Origin: Saururus chinensis
Taxonomy: Eukaryota; Streptophyta; Magnoliopsida; Piperales; Saururaceae
Reading direction: 5' to 3'
Assembly: GCA_035235625.1 (NCBI GenBank)
Contig: CP141146.1
Span: 1,854,501 to 1,918,500 of the forward strand
DNA length: 64,000 bases
Numbering within the stretch: position 1 is the first letter of the stretch; each line of letters begins with the position of its first letter. A program made the translations under genes and the position numbers. The notes under the pieces were generated by a model. It was given only the letters and a program-made list of their open reading frames with translations. It was not told the DNA's origin and did not search any database. Positions 48,501-59,230 of this stretch are shown piece by piece.

Positions 48501-50644
48501 TCTGGACTTTGGCTTAGCTTCCAAGGGTCGACCAGTTCGTGGGCTATTTAGTTTGGGAGGAGAAGTAATGGAGATCAATGAAGGTCAGTGGGGGTGGGGT
48601 TTCTTAAAGGGAAGGTTACGTACGTGAAGGAAAGCAAGGAAGGGATATTCTCATATGTAACAGTGGAAAGCTTGTGAAGAGTGTCTAATGGCGGATGATA
48701 TGTAAATGGCAGTTGCACAAAAAAAGGGATTTTCGTAGTGTTTTCGTCGTGCAAATCTCAACTGATGAAGTGATCAACATCAAGGGCTTTGCTGATTCTA
48801 CGCGGATTTTCGTTCTACTGTTTATTCTTCTATTTTGTTTTAAAAAATAAACAAAGGAAGAGAAGAACTATAAGGAATGTAGCAATTTGGTACACTAGAC
48901 TAGTTACGTAGTGTGTCTATTTTAAGGAACTGGTTCAAGGATGAAGAAAGGTCATGTCTTAAACACGCAAGTTGTGTTGTGTGATGATCACAGCTGACCT
49001 GTAGAAGTGATGCCTAAATTAAGGGCAAGTTCTTGCAGTATATCATATTCAATGTGTGGTTGTTGTGTTTAAAAAAGTTATGTCTTATCTAATTATAATT
49101 AATTAAGGTGCCTTTCGTTGATTTTTACTAGTAAGGTGTCTGCTGAACAAAACATAGGTTTTTCCACGCATGTTGCATTTTTTATTGTATATATAGGGTG
49201 CGTCTCACCCTTATGTACCATGTTTAGAGCCCCTATGTGAGCTGATCACGGGTCACAAAGGACTAGTCAGGAAAATACTTTTTGTATATACATATGCATG
49301 ACGATCAGTTATTTCTTTACGGTGCTTTCTCTAAGTGTCCTTTATATCTTAAATTTTCTCTTAACGTGTGTTTTTAAACATATGACAATATGCCTTTCTA
49401 TGTTTTGTTACAGAAAAATCTAGCCAATAGAGACGAAATATGTTCAAAGACTATGCAAGTTGGTGAATTGAAATTGGCCTATGTTGCATATACTAATATA
49501 TGATGCATATAAGCTAATAAGGATGGAGGCTGCTTTTGTTGAATAACACAACTGAAACGACCTAGCTAGTATAAGTTCATGGCAACTACCTGTTGGCTGT
49601 TGCATCATGATTAGGTGATGATGTGAGTTGATTTATGAGTCGTTTAGGCACACGCTTCCAATAGTCTGCTACACGTAGGAATGACCTTATACTGCACGAT
49701 ATACTTATGAAGGTGTCTCGTGGAGATTAGTTGATCCAGTTAAATAGGTTTCCTCGTAGGCCACTAATTCCCACTTAAGAATGCTTTCGTTTGCTTGTAT
49801 GGAGTTTGCATGAGCATACATATGCCGATTGATGACAGTTTGCCTAACAATATGAGACGGATAAGATACGCGTGTTTGATGACTTTTTGTGACTTCTAAA
49901 TTTGGAGAAGGATGACAGATTTATTGGCCTGTAGTGGAAGACAAGAAAAGAAATTCAAGACAGTTGTGCACCTAATAGAACAGCTCCAAACAGCACTAAT
50001 GATGCATCTCTCTTGCTAAGCCAACTCTAATGGATCTAGATTAGCAAGAGCAACGCCCCTCAAGTTTGATGTGTTCTCTCTGTAGCTGACTTTCAAGTAA
50101 ATTTCAATTGAAACCGCAATCGAATTAATGGGCGCGCAGCTTTTATGTTTAGAAGACTAATACATTAGTAACATTATACATGACTTAGAAACAGACCAAC
50201 AAATATAATTTCAGCCACAAATTGTCTTACATGAGATAATGTATTCACTACAATCCCACCAAACTGAAACCTTATTCTATTGGCCACTCACAACATAGGT
50301 TGCATCAGGCTTACCTAGTGCTTGTGATGTGTGGCTGTTGTTACTTATTTGAAGAGATTGAGATTGGCCACATGATACAGGCTTACCTAGTGCTTGTGAT
50401 GTGTGGCTTTTGTTACTTATTTGAAGAGATTGAGATTGGCGACATGATCCAGTGTTGTAAGAGGCTTATTTGTCACACCCCTTCCAGTCGGGTCCTAAAG
50501 ATCTCCATACTCATCTCTTAGGTTATGCAATAGGAAACAAGAAGTAAATCTATAAATAGCCTCCTTATTCTTCACCCCCACTTTTTCCACTGTCCACACC
50601 CTTGGTTAACAAAAAACAAAATATAAAAAGATTAGCTCAAGTTG
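48501..50644. other. Upstream region of the NPC gene and spacer
   Basis: Contains the NPC 5' leader and promoter (not resolvable by eye) and AT-rich spacer. The only clear structure is a 73-bp tandem duplication at 50306-50451. The forward frames across 48012-48627 are shadows of the NPC first exon. Confidence 0.5.
50306..50451. repeat. 73-bp tandem duplication
   Basis: Two adjacent copies beginning AGGCTTACCTAGTGCTTGTG (50306 and 50379) differ at about three positions, so they are a recent duplication. No function is evident. Confidence 0.93.
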
Positions 50645-50659
50645 CACTACGATAAAATT

Positions 50660-50880
50660 GGCTATTAGTGACGCTTATATAAGCGTCGCAATAATATACG
50701 TCACTAAAAAGTGATAATAACGACATATCAAAAAATGCCGCAAAAAAAATTAATATTAGTGACGCATAATATTAAGCATCGCTAATGGTAGTCTATTGGT
50801 GACGCATAAGTCCAAAAGTCGCTAATATTAGTAACGCATAATATTAAACATCGCTAATGGTAGTCTATTAGTGACGCATT
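50660..50880. repeat. Left subterminal repeats of the CACTA element
   Basis: Repeated TATTAGTGACGC, GCGTCGC, CATCGCTAATGGTAGT and related words in direct and inverted orientation. The array resumes after LTR D at 54437, showing that D interrupted it. Confidence 0.85.
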
Positions 50881-51529
50881 AGTGTCACGCCCCGGCGATG
50901 CCCGACCCAAGCCAAACCCGATTCAGGGGCCGGTCAAGTGCGCGGGGGCGACGAAGTGAAAATTGAGAAACGATTCTAGCGGAAGACTTAACCCTAACCA
51001 CGGGTGATTAACAGCAACACGGAGTGCGCACAATCCTTTGAGCAAGAGTAAATAAAAAGGGAGAAAATGTGTTGCTTATCACAAAGTAACAACAATCTCA
51101 AACCCACAAAACTTAGTTAAGTAAAGCCCACACCGGCTCAAAATAAGTCATAAGCATCACAACTGCAAAATATGACATAAATCCAAAACAAGAACCCTAC
51201 ACAAAGGTTCGAACATAAAGCATGAAATAAACGCAGGTAAGTCACGCAACGATCTCCATCATCACACCCAAGTCACGCAACGATCTCCATCATCACACCC
51301 AAGCTACCTCTGACTTTTCCTCAAAGAGGCAATCCTGTCCGTCTGCGTATCGCACCACGCAGCCCCAAATCAAAACACAAAAGAGGGGAGAGTTTTAACA
51401 CTCAGCAATGGTTTTAATATCACTATTAACGTCAAAAATACGATAACTTGGCGATAAAATCTTTCAATCAACGATGTACAAGGTGCATCATTTTCTGATC
51501 ACACATTCATATCACTTAAAACTGCATCA

Positions 51530-51960
51530 CCGTGCATAATATCATCACAACCTGCATGGATGTATCTCTAACATACATATTCCCACATGCATAATATCAT
51601 CACAATCAACATGCATGGATGTATCTCTAATATACATATTCCCACATGCATAACATCATCACAATCTGCATGGATGTATCTCTAACATACATATTTTCAC
51701 ATGCATTTTATCATCAAAATCAACATACATGGATGTATCTCTAACATACATATTCCCACATGCATAACATCATCACAATCTGCATGGATGTATCTCTAAC
51801 ATACATATTTTCACATGCATTTTATCATCAAAATCAACATGCATGGATGTATCTCTAACATACATATTCCACATGCATAACATCAAAATCAACATGCATG
51901 GATGTATCTCTAACATACATATTCCCACATGCATAATGTCATCACAATCAACCTCCATGA
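51530..51960. repeat. Minisatellite in LTR D, seven units
   Basis: Inverted relative to LTR A. The core GGATGTATCTCTAACATACA occurs seven times, with alternating spacers (CACATGCATAACATCATC and CACATGCATTTTATCATC), suggesting expansion of a two-unit block. Confidence 0.93.
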
Positions 51961-53230
51961 AGGAGTAATCACACATTAATGTCACACAGATGGGAGCATA
52001 GACAAGGCCACGAAGGCGTGTCATGGTCCAAAATTCTACACAAGAATTCAAGAAAGATCGGGGTTGTCAATCCCTAACACTGCTCACCCTGGACGATCTT
52101 GGCCAAGGATGTCCCATTCTCACACAGAGAATCTAGAGCAGGGGTGTTCGCCCAGGGACATCTCCTGCGGAGGGAAGAGCCCGAGTTCTCACACAGAGAA
52201 CCCTAAAACACGTGGTAGCGGGGTGCACACGGCATACCACACTGGATTCTCAGGGTTCAGATGACACTCATAATAACATTCTCACAATCTGCAAGACAAG
52301 TACACAACTCGTCCCCACATCATTCCATTAAACAAGACTCAACCCGGGGAGTGCACTCGTTCCACACAGGAACTTCAAATTGTTCCACACAGGAACTTCA
52401 AATCATCCCACACAGGAACTTCAAATCAAAATATGTCCTTTCGGACCAATCAACTTGCGATTAATCCACGACCGATCAATCCGGCACACAATTCCATCAC
52501 ATTGCATCCAATCGGTCAAATTCGATTAATCACGATGAAGCCTCAATTGGAAATCCATTTTCATGATGCATGCAGCATGGTACATACGTGGGCAAAGCAT
52601 ACATGAATCCTAATCCATGATAAGTGCTCTCATCAGCCCCTAATGCATCATTCAAAATCACAATATTAATCTTCAACATCATCATTTAACCCCCACATGT
52701 GTGTGTGTATAACTAGTAGAAGCATTTCACATAATGCATGCCATCATGCTTGAAATTAAACTCACTACCACACTACACATGTGAATTTCTATCTAAACAT
52801 GAATTCCAGTGGAAATCATAGGAGAAGAATCGTTGAAATCATAGTTAGATTCAAAACTCAACCACAAAGGCTAAACATATATAACATCACTCATTTCATC
52901 ATTGAGTCATGGCATACACCAACATTCACACACCATTAACCACAATCTATCATGACAAATCAGTCCAATAATGATTGTAGTCCTACTGAAAATATGCTTA
53001 ACCAACGGGAAACAACCATTCATAATTTCAAGATAACGATTCCAACATCATGCCACAGAACATAAGTCATTCCACCATCTCTAAGCATATATCTCAACTC
53101 CATAAACTCAATAGCATGCATTTTTAGTAGCCTAACATAGCTTAAAACACTCCACATTCATATAAAATTGGCAAGCTAAAGTGGAATCATCAAAATAGAC
53201 ATCATATGCGCAACATACAATTTCCTGTGT

Positions 53231-53330
53231 AGCCGATCGATCGCCCTTCAGGCCGTTCGATCGGTTACACGCAAAAATTTGAAATTTATAGTTCAGCCGA
53301 TCAATCGCCCTACAAGGCCGATCGATCGCC
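53231..53330. repeat. Palindromic box cassette in LTR D (GATCGATC type)
   Basis: Reverse-strand equivalent of the LTR A cassette: AGCCGATCGATCGCCC, GGCCGTTCGATCGGTT, AGCCGATCAATCGCCC and GGCCGATCGATCGCC. One half of one box keeps TTCGATCGG, a mixture of the two box types. Confidence 0.9.
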
Positions 53331-54489
53331 AACACGACAGAACAGTCATCTTCTTCCTTTCGCAAATCCAAACCGAAACATCATAGATAACACTTCAAAT
53401 CCACATCTAACACCCTAATCATCATCAAAAGTCCTCCTTGACTTCCAGAATATCAAACCAAACTATAATAATGCAAAACCCTAAGAAATCGGGATTAAAT
53501 AATTTTATTTTCTAATCTTACCATTAACACACTAAATCAAGCAAACCATTTCGAAATAAGCCAAAAATGGAGAGTTTTACCATGGATAAACAGAGATTTT
53601 AAAGACCCATTACCTCAGCACTTGATTAAGCTCGGATTAAAAGTCACCCTTCTTGAAATCCTTGAAAACACAATGAGTTTGAATTAAACTCTAATAGAAA
53701 TCGATTTACTCAAGAAATCCCTAATTAAACCTTAGATCTAGGGCTTATTGGTAGTAAAAATCGAATTTTGAATGTTAAGGTTTGTAGTAAAACATAAATC
53801 AGTAGCTTTTGATGGTCAAAAATGAATTGAATCAAGGGGAAAATGGTAGATTTGGAAGAAATTAAGAGAAAAGCCATGGATTAGTGCTTAATTAGAGTAA
53901 GCTTACCTTAATCGGCTTCTAATTCGGGCCTAAGTGGGGATTAGGCCAGCCCTCCTTCCTTAGCCTATTCCAAAAAATAGAAATGGCTCTGGTTTGCCCT
54001 TTTATAGTAAGGGTTGGGGTAGGCATAGGTAAGTTTTGGGGTGTAAATATGAAAAGTAGGCTAAAAGTGGGTATTTTACAAATTTAAGCACAATTTAAGC
54101 CTAATAAAATTCTGAAAATTTTTGTGGGACCTTAAGTATATGTCTAGGTTCATTTGACACAAAAATAAAATTTTCGACAGTGGGGCCCACAGGGGTCCCG
54201 CCAAAACCCTAATTTTTGGGAAAATAGTGAAAATTCTAAAAAAATCCCAAAAATTCACATTTGGTCTAAAATCACTTAAAACTACTAATGTTGAAGTTAA
54301 TTTTGGTTAAAACCATCACAAACAATATTTATTTTACGAAATCACCGAATAAAATCAGAAAACGCGTTGATCTCACGATAACCCATAATTAAAGAAAATT
54401 AAAACCCGGTTTAAAGATTAGGGTCCTTACAATTAGCTTATGCATTGCTAATACTTAAGTTATTAGCAACGCTTGCATAAGTGTCACTA

Positions 54490-54491
54490 AA

Positions 54492-54541
<50 letters not shown>
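54490..54541. repeat. (TA)n microsatellite
   Basis: About 50 bp of uninterrupted TA in the left subterminal region of the CACTA element. Confidence 0.97.
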
Positions 54542-54545
<4 letters not shown>

Positions 54546-54649
54546 TTTTTTAAAAAAAATTAAAACTATTAACGACGCATTTTCTCAAACGTCGCTTATA
54601 GTTTCAACAATAGCAATGTTTATAACAAAGCATCGTTAATAGTTCTCAA

Positions 54650-56995
54650 TTTTAAATAAAAAATTTAAAAATTAAGAACTAATAGTAGTAGCGACGTATT
54701 GTACTATGCGTTGCTATTACCCTTGGTAGCAATGCATAGTTACATGCGTTGCTACTACCTATTTTTTAAATAAAAAAATTTAATGATAGAGAGAGGGGGA
54801 GGGAGGGGAGAGAGAGGAGAAGGAGGAGAGAGAGAAGGGAGAGAGAGGGGAAAGAAGGAGAGGGGGAGAGAAGGGGAGGGAGGAGAGAGAGGGAGAGAAG
54901 GGGGAGGGAGGAGAGAGAGGGAGAGAAGGGGGAGGGAGGAGAGAGAGGGAGAGAAGGGGGAGGGAGGAGAGAGAGAGGGGAGAGAAAGGGAGAAGAGGGG
55001 AGAGAGAGGGGAGAGAAGGAGGGGGGAGAGATCAAGAGGAAAGGGAGAGAGAGTGGGGAGAGAGGGGAGAGAAGGAGGGGAGAGAGATCAAGAGGAAAGG
55101 GAGAGAGGGGGAGAGAGAGGGGAGAGAGAGGAGAGAGGGAGCAGAGAGAGAGGAGGAGGGGAGAGAGGGGGGAGGGAGGGGAGAGAGGAAGGAGAGATAG
55201 AGAGGGGAGGAGAGAGAGAGAGGAGATGGAGGAGAGAGGGAGGGAGAAAAAATTATTTTAAAAAATTAAAAAATAATAAATATTAGTGACGCATAGGTCT
55301 ATGTGTCGCTACTACATAGTAGCGACACATAGACATATGCATCGCTACTTACTAAGGGTAATAGTGACACATGTTGTTATGCGTTGCTCTTACCCTTGGT
55401 AGTAGTAACGCATATCGCATGCGTCATTACTACCTATGTTTTAAATACAAAATTAAATGAAAAAGAGAGGTGGGGAGGGAGGAGAGAGAGCAGGGGAGGG
55501 AGAAGAGAGAGAGGAGGGGATGAGAGAGAGAAACTGAGGGAGAGAGAGGGGAGTGGGAGGAGAGAGAGGGGAGAGATAGAGATAGAGGGGAAAGAGGGAG
55601 AGAGAGAGAGGGAGGAGAGAGAGAGGAGAGGGAAGAGAGAGAGGAGGAAGGAGAGAGAGAGGAGGGAGGATAGAGAGAGGAGGGGAGAGAGAGAGGAGGG
55701 GAGAGAGGGAGAGAGAGGGGGGAGAGGAGAGAGAGGGGAGAGAGGAGGGAGGATAGAGAGAGAAGGGGGAGAGAGAGGGGGGGGAGGGAAGGAGGAGAGA
55801 GAGGGGAGAGAGGGAGAGAGAGGGGAGGGAGGGAGGGAGAGAGAGGAAAGAGAGAGGAGGGGAGAGAGAGAGGGAGGGGAGAGAGGAGGGGAGAGAGATG
55901 AGGGAGAAGAGAGAGAGGGAGGGGAGGGAGGGAGAAAAAATTATTTTAAAAAATAAAAAAATAATAAGTATTAGTGATGCATAGGTCTATGCGTCGCTAC
56001 TACTCTTATTGCATGTGACTAAGGGTAACAACGACGCATGTTGCTATGCGTCGCTATTACCCTTGGTAGTAGCGACACATATTGCATGTGTTACTACTAC
56101 CTATGTTTTAAATAAAAAATTAAATGAAAAAGGGAGGTGGGGGAGGGAGGAGAGAGAGCAGGAGGGAGAAGAGAGAGGGGAGGGAGAGGAGGGGGAGGAG
56201 AGAGAGAAACCGAGGGAGAGAGAGAGAGAGAAGGTAGAGAGAGACAGAGGGGGAGGAGAGAGAGGGGGAGGAGAGAGAGAGGGAAGGAAGGAGAGAGCGA
56301 GAGGAAGTAGGATAGAGAGAGGAGGGGAGGGAGGATAGAGAGAGGAGGGGAGAGAGAGGTGAGGGAGTAGAGAGAGAACCGAGGGAGAGAGGGAGAGGGA
56401 GAGAGAAGGTAGAGAGATGGGAGAGAGAGGGGAGAGATAGAGACAAAGGGGAGAGAGGGAGAGAGAGAAAGGGAGGGGAGAGAGGGGGAGGAGAGAGAGG
56501 AGAGGGAGGAGAAAGAGAGGGGAGGAAGGAGAGGGAGAGGAGGGAGGATAGAGAGAGAAGGGAGAGAGAGAGGGAGGAGAGAGAGAAGCAGTTGAGGGAG
56601 ATAAAATTATTTTAAAAAATAAAAAATAAAAAAAGTATTAGTGATGCATAGTGCTATGCGTCGCTATTACCCTTGGTAGTAGCAACGCATATCGCATGCA
56701 CCACTACTACCTATGTTTTAAATAAAAAATTAAATGAAAAAGAGAGGGGGGAGAGAGGAGGAGAGAGGGAGAGAGAGCAGGAGAGGGAGAAGAGAGAGGG
56801 GAGAGAGAGAGGAGAGGGAGGAGAGAGACAGAGAAGGTAGAGAGAGGGGAAAGGGAGGAGAGAGAGGGGAGAGAGAGCAAGCGGAGAGAGGGAGGGGAGA
56901 GAGGGAGATGGAGAGCCGGGGAGGAGAGAGAGAGGGGAGGGAGGAGAAAGAGAGGGATGATAAAGAGGAGGGTGAGAGGAGAAAAAATATAAAAA
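54650..56995. repeat. Higher-order repeat with four purine-rich arrays
   Basis: Each unit is a short inverted pair of AGCGACGCAT/ATGCGTCGCT words, then TTAAATAAAAAATTAAATGA, then several hundred bases of nearly pure A and G (GAGAGAGGGGAGAGAG style), then TTATTTTAAAAAATAAAAAA. Purine blocks are near 54783-55252, 55460-55935, 56123-56605 and 56735-56985. The marker TATTAGTGA(C/T)GCATAG recurs at 55281, 55969 and 56636, a period of about 670-690 bp; the last unit is shorter. Long frames rich in Arg, Glu and Gly on this strand, and Ser/Leu/Pro on the other, follow from the base composition and are not genes. Confidence 0.9.
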
Positions 56996-57049
56996 AATTA
57001 TTTATAGCGACGCTTATGAATAAGCATCGCTAAAGACGCATATAAGAAG

Positions 57050-57179
<130 letters not shown>

Positions 57180-57239
57180 CGTCACTACCAAGAAGCTAAT
57201 AGCCACGGGCGAAATTCCACCCACGCAGGGAAATTTCGC

Positions 57240-57850
57240 CTGCACCTTATGTCTACCCCCCCGGCATTTACCCCCACCGCCCGGCAACTTGCCGCCCCAC
57301 TGGCAGGCTTTCGACTGCCGCGCCCTCTTCTCCCTCCTCGCCCACTTCCACTCGGGCTCCTTAGTTGCCCTGTACCCCCAACTTCTGGCCCCAGCCACCC
57401 TGCTCTCCTCTCGCCATCCTTCCCCTCCTCGGATGCCCCCTTCCCACCCTCGGCTCCCCCTTCCCACCCCGGCTCGCCCCTATTTCCCGTTCCCGCCCTT
57501 TCGAGCTGGATTCCGGAGGCCCAACCGGAATCCTGCCCCCTCCCCTTCTCTCCAGCTCCCCCTTCTCTCTCCTCGACTCCCCTCCTCTCTCCCGCTCCTC
57601 GCCCTTTACGAGGCCGGATTTCGGCGGCCCAGTCGGAATCGGCCCCCTCCCTCCCGCTCCCCTCCTCTCTCCCACTTCCGCCCTTTTTGAGGCCGACCCG
57701 GCTGCCCCGCCAATATCCGGTCCCCTCCCTCCCACTCCCCTCCCCTCCTCTCTCCCGCTCCCGCCCTTTTTGAGGCTGGATTTTGGCAACCCTGCCGGAA
57801 TCTGGCCCCCTCCCTCCGGCCCCTTTCCCCTCCCTGGGATCGCCATCAAG
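57240..57850. repeat. Pyrimidine-rich block with four degenerate 80-106 bp units
   Basis: A C/T-rich block in which CGCCCTTT(C/A/T)(C/T/G)GAG recurs at 57494, 57600, 57679 and 57762, followed by GGCGG/GGAATC and CCCCTCCCTCCCGCTCCCC words. Frames are open on both strands because of composition; Pro/Leu/Ser-rich translations lack any domain. It ends at GGGATCGCC, after which AT-rich subterminal repeats resume. Confidence 0.8.
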
Positions 57851-57879
57851 TCAATTTTTTTAAAAAAAATTTAAGGCTT

Positions 57880-58370
57880 GTAGCGACATTTTTAAAAGCG
57901 TCGCTACAAGCCTTTTAAATTTTTAAATTTTTTTCTTATTAGCAAAATGTCGCTAATACATGAATTTTATTTTTTAAAAAAATATTTCATCATAGTGACG
58001 CTAGAAAAGCATCACTAATAAAAGACTTATTAGCGACACATACAATTGTGTGTCGCTAATAAGATATTTTTTATTTTTTTAAATTATTTTTTTGCTTTAG
58101 CGACATATAGATAACATTGCTAATAATTGATTATTAGCAAAGCGTTGCTAATTTATTATTAGCGACGTAATTATTTTATTAATGACGCATATATATACGT
58201 CGATAATAGTGTTTATTAGCGATGTTTTTGTTTATGCATCACTAATAGGCAATAGCAACAATATTTTTTTTGATGTTTATAATGACGTTATTTATATATC
58301 GCTAATAGTCATTAGCGACGCTTACAAGACTATTAGTGACATATAAATGCGTCGCTAATAGTCCTTTTTG
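57880..58370. repeat. Right subterminal repeats of the CACTA element
   Basis: Dense AGCGAC and GTCGCTAATA words in both orientations (for example TAGCGACGCTT, TGCGTCGCTAATAG), about every 40-60 bp, up to the right terminus at 58378. Confidence 0.85.
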
Positions 58371-58418
58371 TTGTAGTGCTGAATGTATCTTCTATGAATT
58401 GTATTCATTTGATTTACA

Positions 58419-58608
58419 AAACCCTATGTTTCATATTGATAGTTATATTTAAAAAAATAGTAATTTTTATTGTATGGTAAAACCGATATCTAAGAGAATG
58501 AAAAATAAGCTTACAATATTTTTTTTAATTATCTAACCACATAAATTTAACAAAATGGAGCAAACTTTTTTTACCAAATGGAGTTCTTAATTTAAGATGG
58601 AGTGAGTA
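58419..58608. mobile_element. Stowaway-like MITE
   Basis: Left end ACCCTATGTTTCATATTGAT and right end TAATTTAAGATGGAGTGAGTA are partly complementary; the interior is close to the 8639-8904 copy (TTTTTATTGTATGGTAAAAC region). Confidence 0.6.
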
Positions 58609-59039
58609 AATGATACTAATCTAATTATGAAGCTGATATTTTTATTTTATTTTTTCTACACTTTAGTTTGTGATTAGATAGTAAAAGTGAGTCACAATAT
58701 GATTGTTCCCAATCGAGTAAGTATTTAATATAAAGAAAGTGAAGTGGGAAAATCATTTTTCATCAAATTATTGGGTTACTTTTGTGTGTAGAACACTAAC
58801 ACATTTACATGACCAGGAAAGATATGAACTTTTCTTGTTGTTAGCTTACAGTGGAGAGAGATGGAATATGTTTTATTCTTTTGATAACTAGAAGCGAGGA
58901 ACATGTTTTCAGCCCACTTATCGGACTTCGACTGCATTCCATTCTTAAACAATCTTCCACCCAATGAAAGCCCAACTCCCACCCCAACAGTAAAGTGAAC
59001 TGCATGAGAAGCATGGGCTCACCTCAGAAGGCAGAAAAC

Positions 59040-59062
59040 GTTTGAAAGTGGGCCGGGCCCAT
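59040..59062. promoter_or_regulatory. Cluster of GGGCC/GGCCC motifs upstream of the glycine-rich gene
   Basis: GTGGGCCGGGCCCATC is an overlapping pair of TGGGCC and GGCCCA sites about 170 bp before the chosen start codon, with further AGCCCA motifs at 58910-58975. Such site II-like motifs are common in promoters of plant housekeeping genes. No TATA box is clear. Confidence 0.45.
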
Positions 59063-59230
59063 CTCCTTACACGCGGACCGAGAGTTGAGAGTCAGAGAGC
59101 ATCCTTGTCCGATGTCCATGTTCGTTGTCCACCACAACCATGTCCATGCTCCCTCCGTTCCAGTGGCACCAGCGATGGAGAGGAACTTCCCTCGGTCTGG
59201 TTGTGGCGTCTTCCCTACTCGCACACCAGC

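Larger units (their letters stand above)
50878..54436 (-). mobile_element. Solo LTR D (3549 bp) nested in the CACTA element, target duplication ATTAG
   Basis: The LTR is 50883-54431 on the reverse strand; the plus strand starts TGTCACGCCCCGG and ends GGGTCCTTACA. ATTAG flanks it at 50878-50882 and 54432-54436. Same family as A, B and C, closest to A: GATCGATC-type boxes (53231-53330) and the TATA box in the same place (53999-54006). It has unique small expansions: a 31-bp direct duplication at 51239-51300 and three copies of the CACACAGGAACTTCAAAT unit near 52360-52425. Confidence 0.93.

Noticed and set aside
48501-48578. N-terminal extension of the phospholipase to 48578
   Set aside because: The codon at 48578 is TTG. 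The first ATG in frame is at 48500, which matches the usual family start a few residues before the PIKT block.
48012-48627. Forward-strand open frames of up to 179 codons
   Set aside because: They are antisense shadows of the GC-rich first exon of the phospholipase gene.
54783-56990. Long open frames rich in Arg, Glu and Gly (and Ser/Leu/Pro on the other strand)
   Set aside because: They follow from nearly pure purine or pyrimidine composition, have no domain, and are repeated with the array.
59042-59230. Upstream extension of the glycine-rich protein
   Set aside because: The frame is open but starts with TTG and reads through GGGCC-rich promoter-like sequence; the ATG at 59231 precedes the conserved-looking N-terminus.
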